Below are positions 31,585-39,214 of a stretch of 39,214 bases of DNA, one piece after another. The position numbers were made by a program, and so were the translations under genes. Source of the DNA: Spongospora subterranea (lineage: Eukaryota > Endomyxa > Phytomyxea > Plasmodiophorida > Plasmodiophoridae); assembly GCA_900404475.1 (NCBI GenBank), contig OUQQ01000111.1, positions 673 to 39,886 on the forward strand, written 5' to 3'. Position 1 is the stretch's first letter; each line of letters starts with the position of its first letter. The notes below the pieces were generated by a model that saw only the letters and a program-made list of their open reading frames with translations, ran no database searches and had not been told where the DNA came from.

Positions 31585-34269
31585 ATGGCGGACTCGATCC
31601 GGGTCAGGAGCGAGTCCGATCAGGCCAGTAAAAGCGGGAGCGTGAAAGTCAGTATGGTGGAGGAGGTCTCAGAAAAGAAGATGGCCCGACATGCACCTCA
31701 TATCAGTCACCTGTTCCAGCCACCCGATCCAGACAAATCGTGGAATCTGACCAACATGTTCACAAGCAGGAAGCCGTTTCGCCTCTCGCAATTCAGCTTT
31801 GAAGATGAAGACGATGGTAATTCCTCGAATTTGTGAAAGAACACGATTGTGACGCTGTTTTTGGTTAACAGAAGACGATAAGGTGAAAGAAGCTGTTTCG
31901 GGTGTATTTCATTGGTTCAGGAGGCGCGTGGCAACTGTTGGAATCGTGGTCCTTTCGTTGATCGTCACGTTCGTCATCTTCGCCGTTGATCCCAACAACG
32001 AAATCCGCCCAACAAGTGCCGTTGGACTATGGATGTGGACAGCTCTTCCTGGAATGGTTTCAGCCCCAACAATCTCTCGTATATCCCCGATTTGATCGTT
32101 CGTTCTCACAGGTGGTGATGGTCTATCTGCTCTGTGGGATCATCGAGAACACCATCCTATGGATCGCTCGCAAGTCGTTCTCCAATCCGACGTGGATCCT
32201 GGTGATCATTTTGCAACAGTTGACCACCTATCTGTATGGATGATAGTTCCCTTCGACCTTGTGCCCAAAACACCCATCGCTGACCCACGATCCCACAGGC
32301 GATTGATCATGTTCACCGTGGCCCTTGATGGTGGGTCCTGCAGCCGTCGCCCCGATCCTTTCAACAATTCCTGACCGTTCTCCCTCCAGTTTACCTAATC
32401 GATTGGTTCAACACATATAGCGGTAATCCTGAGCGGTTGAACAGAGTTGAGGTCTTCGCGCGAAACTGCCTCCGATCAGTCTACATTGTGGCGCTATTGA
32501 TCGTCCTCAGAAACATTTTACTCAATCTGCTCGAATGCTCTTTCACCTTACGATCATTCCAGAAGCAGATATACGACATATACAGGAAGGTCGACACATT
32601 GCAGCAGTTGTTCTGCCGTTCTGCCCACGAACGCCAGGTATTATGCCCCTGGACCCGTTCATGAGTCATCAGACACAATAGTATCTAATTCTGATATAAA
32701 GGAGCTATACACAATGTGGAAGAACGATTCCGATCGTAAACAGTTCATGTACAGAGTTAGGGCGGTACGAGATCACCCATTAAGGCTGAATCTAGAGCAA
32801 TCCGGGACCAACGAATCCGGTGTGTTTGTTGCTTTTATATCCCGAGAAGTCGCTCCTTCTAAAACCGTTTGACGACCGACAGAAATGACGATTGTGTTTT
32901 CAACAATCGATCTGGTTGAGATCCAGACGGCTAAAGATATGTCCCAAATCGCCGGATTGCTGTTTGATCAGTTAATGGACATGCGAGAGGACGACAAACA
33001 AGTGATTGATTTCAGCCAATGGCGGACGTTCTTCGAAGTAGGTTCATTTCGGCCCTTGTCGTCGCCACCGTGGTGTTCACGTTGAGAACAGGATGTTAAA
33101 GCGGCGAAGGGGGCGTTCGTATCGGTATTCAGCTCTAACCCGGTCGTAATGATGAACCGATCAGCGACGCGGGAGCAGTTCGTCAACTGCTGGTCGAAGA
33201 TCGTGAAGCAAAGAACGGGGTTGGTCAATAGGCTATTGGCGGCCAGAAACGTCTTCAATCTCGTCCAAAACATCGCTAAATCCGTATTTTGGATTCTAAT
33301 GTACTGAGCCCGCCGGTTTCTGGTTATTCCACTGAATCATGGCGATTTCGCCTTACAGGACGTTCGTCATCGCCACCAACTTCGGGTTTGATATTGCACA
33401 AGTCGTGACAGCGGCGTCCGCTTTCGTCATCTCATTCGGTACGAACAACAATCGCGACCTGATATTTTCTGATTTCTTGCCGATCGTTAGCGTTTGCGAC
33501 AAGTAAAAGCCTGAGCCGTATTGTGGAATCGGTCATGTTCGGTAAGAGTTTGCCCCGCCGCCGCCGTGGTTTTTGTGCTAACCATCGCGTGCAGTGTTCG
33601 CCTCCCATCCATATCAGGTCAACGATATCGTCAAGATTGTAATGCGGACCCGCGTTTGTGTCGCTTATTCTGACCTTGAGCGCAGGGTGGACGATGGTGG
33701 ATCATCGAAAGCATTGGCATTCTAGAAACGAAAGTTCGCGATCCATCGAATCTGGTGACGCGATTCAGCAACCAATTGCTGGCCGATATGGAGATATCCA
33801 ACGTGGTCTATTCCCGACAGGCGATCAGCATCATGATCATCACGATCTCGGTCGACACGACCGTCGACAAGATCGAACAGCTCCGATCGGCTCTGCTCCG
33901 CTACACACTCATGAACAGCAACAATTGGAAATCGGGACGAGTGACGATGTTCCAGAACGGAATCACCGAGAGCAATAACATTGAATTAGAGGTGGGTTTC
34001 AGGGAAAGATTGGTGATTTATGGGAGTGGTTGATGAGGGTGTAGATAAGGGTTGAAAGCCATATTGAATGGATGGAGCGGGCAGCGTTTCGCGCGGCCGA
34101 TTTTGCATTGAAGACCTACTTTCGGGAGCAGCTGGCTTTGTTAGGAATGCAATGGCAGAACCCGATACAGAGGGTGCAGCTGATCAACGGATCGATTCCC
34201 GCTGGGACTATGGCTCAGGCCTCAGATATCTCGACATCAACAACGTTCACCAAATCTAAAGAAATTTAA
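31585..34269 (+). CDS. MscS-like mechanosensitive ion channel (Msy1/MSL type)
   Basis: Membrane-tension-gated channel expected in an internal or plasma membrane. Thirteen exons (31585-31816, 31872-32056, 32112-32233, 32299-32330, 32390-32637, 32702-32819, 32883-33037, 33092-33300, 33359-33438, 33491-33541, 33595-33638, 33686-33991, 34045-34269), introns 47-65 bp, sum to 668 residues. A ~90-residue soluble N-terminus precedes hydrophobic segments near 93-112 (VGIVVLSLIVTFVIFAV), 140-158, 166-198 and 222-245. A degenerate EF-hand-like stretch (DMREDDKQVIDFSQW) sits before the pore domain, as in fungal Msy1/2. The pore-lining helix region AASAFVISFAFATS and the MscS signature FASHPYQVNDIV follow at about 450-490. 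The beta domain comes next (LETKVRDPSNL, SRQAISIMIITISVDTTVDK). The ATG at 31585 is the first in a frame open from further upstream. A 32 bp exon makes it easy to mispredict. Confidence 0.9.
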
Positions 34270-34753
34270 GCCCAATTTACTCCAGCCCAATCTAAAATGT
34301 GTAAATAAAGGAGGTCCCAGTCTGGTTCAGCCCAATAGTGATGATTATCGCCATGGCCCTCATCTGGTCGGATTGCTTGCCCGTCCGCATCTCGACAAAC
34401 CGTGTAACCTGCCACAATGGTCTCAAGTCTGACCTGTATGGAAAACGTATTCCTTTGTCGGGTCTGTCAGTTCCTGATGGACACCTGGCAGCAATGCCGT
34501 GCTGTTCAGAGCACCACGTACTCAAATGCTTCCGACTCTTCGTATCTCAATCGTTGCGACGATTGATGCAATGCCTAAGGGGCCATTTCCAGAGAGATCA
34601 AGCAGTTTTTACAGAGGCTTGGTCCACCCAGAAATGCAGGCACCGGTTGTTCGGTCGAGATTTGTGTACAGGCCAGGATCAGTGCACCTTGGCAATTATA
34701 AAACCCGCTGTGGATAACCCGAACGTTGGATCATTGTTTTGATCAACCCATTG
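34270..34753. other. Gene-free stretch with a stray copy of the mtHSP70 upstream repeat
   Basis: No gene recognised. A 134-codon plus-strand open frame (34338-34742) begins with a hydrophobic stretch (MMIIAMALIWSDC) and is cysteine-rich, but the other two frames are also open over long parts and nothing supports it. At 34303-34340, AATAAAGGAGGTCCCAGTCT followed by GGTTCAGCCCAAT closely resembles the unit repeated upstream of mtHSP70 (37333-37369). Confidence 0.4.
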
Positions 34754-34845
34754 GAGTCATTTATAGAACCCCCGTTTAGAGTCATTGCTGATAAAACCCC
34801 AGGTTGAGTCGTTGTCGATAGAACTTCCGTTTGAGTCAGTACACG
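34754..34845 (+). repeat. Degenerate 25-27 bp minisatellite
   Basis: GAGTC recurs at 34754, 34779, 34806 and 34833 (periods 25, 27, 27). Each is followed by a variant of ATAGAACCCCCGTTT: ATAGAACCCCCGTTT, ATAAAACCCCAGGTT, ATAGAACTTCCGTTT. A further ATAAAACCCGC at about 34698 may be a fifth, outlying unit. Confidence 0.7.
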
Positions 34846-34926
34846 ATGTCGAGCGATATACTGGGGACGGTGCCAGAGTTGCGACAACCTCAGGAACTCA
34901 TCTACACTATTCGTACCGGCCAAATG

Positions 34927-35320
34927 CGCCATTGTCGCCTATCAGTTATTTCCCTCGATACTATCTCAATGTGTCAAGAAAGTGCCATAACATTGGTATT
35001 GCTCGCAATGCGATCCCCAATTACATCCCTTCGACGCAGCCAATGCCAAGGGTAATTGCAATGATGCGGCATCGATCACAAGTGGAGGCCGTGTCGGAAC
35101 GATGTCGAACAGAAATGGTCAATGAAGCTGTTAAACATCCCGTGTTGGGGGAAACATTGTTCCGACATGGCCTCCACTTGTGACCATCATCGCTGTCGCC
35201 TCAACCTTAGCACGAATGGGATATAATTCGCGACCGCATTGCGAGCAATGCCAATTTTAGTGCACTTAACACACTGAGGAATTATATCAACGTAAATAAT
35301 TGACAAACGACGGTGGCGCC
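34927..35320. repeat. Fold-back element: two ~165-180 bp inverted arms around a ~48 bp loop
   Basis: The left arm (about 34927-35106) is an imperfect reverse complement of the right arm (about 35155-35320). The best matching blocks are CACAAGTGGAGGCC with TGTCGGAAC near the loop and ATTGCTCGCAATGCG in the middle. Outer ends read GCGCCATTGTCG on the left and GCGCCACCGTCG (reverse-complemented) on the right. The loop is about 35107-35154. I find no open frame for a transposase and no clear target-site duplication. A non-autonomous fold-back/MITE-like element is the simplest reading; a decayed inverted duplication is the alternative. Confidence 0.75.
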
Positions 35321-36650
35321 AAGTTAGAAAAGCAAAGAAACGATTGGGGCGAAAAGTGCGAACAAGAAAGCGAGGGAGGCACTTGGCTCGTCGACACGAC
35401 CCTCAGAACATTGGCCTTGGGCAGTGATAACTAACAATCAATCGACACAGTACTGCTCCCTCACCTGTTCCATTCTTGACTTGAAAGTTAAGCGCAGTCA
35501 AATACGAATGGTTGATCGATCAATTGATGGAAGCGAAACCAGTCTTGCAATGAAGAATCCAGCCTCAATCCGGCCACCGATGCTCTGCAGGCATGCGACG
35601 CAACCATTGACAAATACAGAGATTGGGCAGTAAACGATAAGCGTTGCAATAGGACATGTCAACGTCGCATCGTGAATCTCCCATCATAGCTGTCGGCCTG
35701 CTTCGAATAGCTCCTCGACCAACTGTTCATGGCTTTTAAGATTGAACTTACAAAGTCGGCTAGATCTAGCGAACGCTTGACCTCTCTACAAAGCATTTTA
35801 TTCTGAAAAGAGTCCGGATCAGCAATAATTTCTAGTAATCAATATGGTTATACTTTCCGATTCTTTTCCCATCCTCTGACAGATCCTTTTCTCAAAGCCC
35901 ATATCAGTCTTTCAATTCAGCGCTGTGGCCAAGTAATCAATACCTTCTGCCGTCGTGTCGAAGTGACCCGGCAGAATGGATTGCAGACCTTGGCCGGCAA
36001 CCTGCTCGGTAATTCGGTCTTGCCAGTTGCCATACAAAGGGTGCAACCATAATGGCATATCATATTTATTGCCTAACTCTCAATAAGAATGAAAACATCA
36101 TCGTGGTTGAACCCATTCATGTGCCGTTTCAATGACCCGTTCGAGTCACAATTGATTGCCGATGGCCGTTCATTTGAACCCAATGCGTTTGACGATACAC
36201 TATAACGGGACTGGTGAAACGAACCACTGAATCGTCTGTGGTTATTGACTGAAACGTTGATGGGGAAGATATCGAGATCACTGTCCATGGTCTTGACAGA
36301 TATTCGTCACTGACGATCGGGTCTCTCAAGAATGCACTTGCGACTGAGGCGACTGAACACTTTCCTCTACCAATTCACAGGGATGTAAACGAGCAAAGCT
36401 CATAGATTTTGGACTCTTCAAGGTTCCCATTTCTCGTCATCACAATTTTCTTTGAAAAGTTTTCACTTGAAACCGTTGCCTCTCCGAACTACTCGCTCGT
36501 CTAAACAAGTGAACGAGACTTCTCTTCTCAGACGATGTCCGGTTGAAGGCAATGGGTTGATTACGCAATTGCCGTTGCACTTTTAAGAAATTGGGAACGA
36601 TTGTTTCAACGATTTCGCAGGAAAAGTGACATCAATGGCAAAAATATTTG
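35321..36650. other. Gene-free stretch
   Basis: 1.3 kb with no gene I can support. Short open frames on both strands (69 codons plus at 35424, 71 codons minus at 36288) have no recognisable motif, and I could not join them across plausible introns. Confidence 0.45.
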
Positions 36651-36652
36651 TA

Positions 36653-36870
36653 GGGACTTCAGCTACATTTGTTCAGCGCTTTCTCAGGTAATATCTGACC
36701 CTTTTTAATCCTATCTGACAGAAACGTTTTGCTTAGGAACTTCGGTTACGTTTGTGACGGTCGTTCAGTGCTTTGCCGGGTAACGACTGAATCTATTCTA
36801 ATCAGACCTGACAGAAGCGTTTCTATATTTGGGGAAATCGGTTACTCTTGTGTAACGCTTTTCAGAAAAC
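36653..36870 (+). repeat. Degenerate tandem repeat, ~83-96 bp period, about 2.5 units
   Basis: Units begin near 36653, 36736 and 36832 with GGACTTCAGCTACATTTG, GGAACTTCGGTTACGTTTG and GGAAATCGGTTACTCTTGTG. Within the first two units the order TTCAG..GCTTT, then AATCTATT/TAATCCTAT, then CTGACAGAA(A/G)CGTTT is conserved. The third unit is partial. Confidence 0.65.
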
Positions 36871-36936
36871 ATTTTGAACCCGCTATTGCAAAGAAATATT
36901 TAAAATTTCCCAATACGTTTATCTGTTCTGAAAAAA

Positions 36937-37010
36937 TGCGATGTAGCAACTCAAGTAATGATGCATCAGCTCAAGTAATGCGATGTACCGAAAAACCAGT
37001 GATGCGATGT
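36937..37010 (+). repeat. Short direct repeats TGCGATGT and CTCAAGTAATG
   Basis: TGCGATGT occurs at 36937, 36979 and about 37002, and CTCAAGTAATG at about 36950 and 36970. The copies are interleaved and imperfect, so this is low-complexity repeat DNA leading into the HSE array. Confidence 0.55.
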
Positions 37011-37012
37011 CA

Positions 37013-37440
37013 CGTTTGGTCGCCCCAATGGAATATTCCTCTCTCCCTCTGGTAGGATGCGTTGCCCGTTCCCCTATAGCCATTACAGGAGGACTTCGCC
37101 TATCTGGCAGCGTGCGTTGCCCTTTCCCATAAACGAGGTTCACGTCTGATGCAACCCAATATTGACCGCCCTGGTATATATCCTTCCTTCTCCTGAGTTG
37201 ACTGGATTGCCTTTCCCCTCGTTTGATTCAACCCATTACGTGATAACGAACATTCCTCTCTCCGTGATACCTATAACCGCTTTGGAATGTTCTCCCCCCG
37301 CTGGTAGGTGCGTTGCCCGTTTTCCTCTAGTCAATAAACGAGGTCCCCGTTTGGTTCAACCCAATTTGGCACCTATAATCGCCCTGGAATATTCCGCCTC
37401 TCACCTTCAGTCGGGTGGGTTGCCCGCTCCCCTCTGAACC
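37013..37440 (+). promoter_or_regulatory. Heat-shock-element array in a ~100 bp tandem repeat upstream of mtHSP70
   Basis: Four GAAnnTTC elements lie at 37030-37039 (GGAATATTCC), 37247-37256 (CGAACATTCC), 37284-37293 (GGAATGTTCT) and 37386-37395 (GGAATATTCC). They sit inside a repeated unit: GTTTGGTTCAACCCAAT, then CCTATAATCGCCCTGGAATA, then CTGGTAGGTGCGTTGCCCGT, then AATAAACGAGGTCC. The clearest pair of units has a ~102 bp period. One further unit near 37172 has lost its element (GGTATATATCC). The array ends about 200 bp before the mtHSP70 start. Heat-shock control through HSF is inferred from the motif and the gene. Confidence 0.8.
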
Positions 37441-37468
37441 CCTCTCGATCTAACGCAGTCAGTAATAA

Positions 37469-39214
<1,746 letters not shown>

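Noticed and set aside
34338..34742. 134-codon plus-strand frame with a hydrophobic, signal-like start
   Set aside because: It overlaps a repeat copy at its left edge, other frames are equally open, and no motif or intron signals support it.
36729..37055. 108-codon plus-strand open frame
   Set aside because: It lies across two tandem-repeat regions, so its length is an effect of the repeats.
36653..37440. CRISPR-like array
   Set aside because: The host is clearly eukaryotic, the repeats are degenerate, and there are no unique spacers of equal length.

Overview
This window is nuclear DNA from a eukaryote with many very short spliceosomal introns. I could place 86 complete introns by joining reading frames at GT...AG sites. 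Almost all are 40-65 bp; the longest are 78, 109, 109 and 118 bp. The gene set (UFL1 of the UFM1 pathway, a ciliary BROMI/TBC1D32-like protein, complex I NDUFA2, NF-YB, an MscS-like channel) points to a mitochondriate protist that makes flagella at some stage, not a yeast or a land plant. A plasmodiophorid-like rhizarian would fit, but that is a guess from gene content and intron size and is not established. One N at 4938 marks a scaffold join.

Layout. 193-4533: tandem array of small heat-shock protein (HSP20) genes with a ~1.1 kb period: a 5'-truncated remnant, three intact 136-codon genes and a decayed copy, each full unit with its own heat-shock element (HSE)/TATA promoter. 4534-6131: mostly non-coding, with a duplicated 310 bp block around the N and an unrecognised coding fragment on the minus strand. 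6132-7221 (-): SMNDC1/SPF30-like splicing factor with two Tudor domains, divergent from ELP1 (7815-11565, Elongator). 12855-14993: STI1/HOP co-chaperone. 15167-18828: BROMI/TBC1D32-like protein. 18970-19358: NDUFA2, a tiny three-exon gene. 19380-22267 (-): UFL1. 22705-29520: BTAF1/MOT1 in 32 exons. 30061-31107: NF-YB. 31585-34269: MscS-type channel. 34270-37639: repeat-rich gene-free stretch (minisatellite, fold-back inverted repeat, tandem repeats). 37640 to the window end: 5' part of mitochondrial HSP70.

How the genes relate. Five intact chaperone genes (three HSP20, STI1, mtHSP70) lie in 39 kb, and all have GAAnnTTC heat-shock elements upstream, mostly the same palindrome GGAATATTCC; the mtHSP70 upstream region carries four of them in a degenerate ~100 bp tandem repeat. 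The other genes are housekeeping genes in general transcription (BTAF1, NF-YB), splicing (SMNDC1), tRNA modification (ELP1), UFMylation (UFL1), respiration (NDUFA2), mechanosensation (MscS-like) and cilium assembly (BROMI-like). They have separate promoters and form no operon. Gene models below come from manual frame joining and protein-family recall only; no searches were run.
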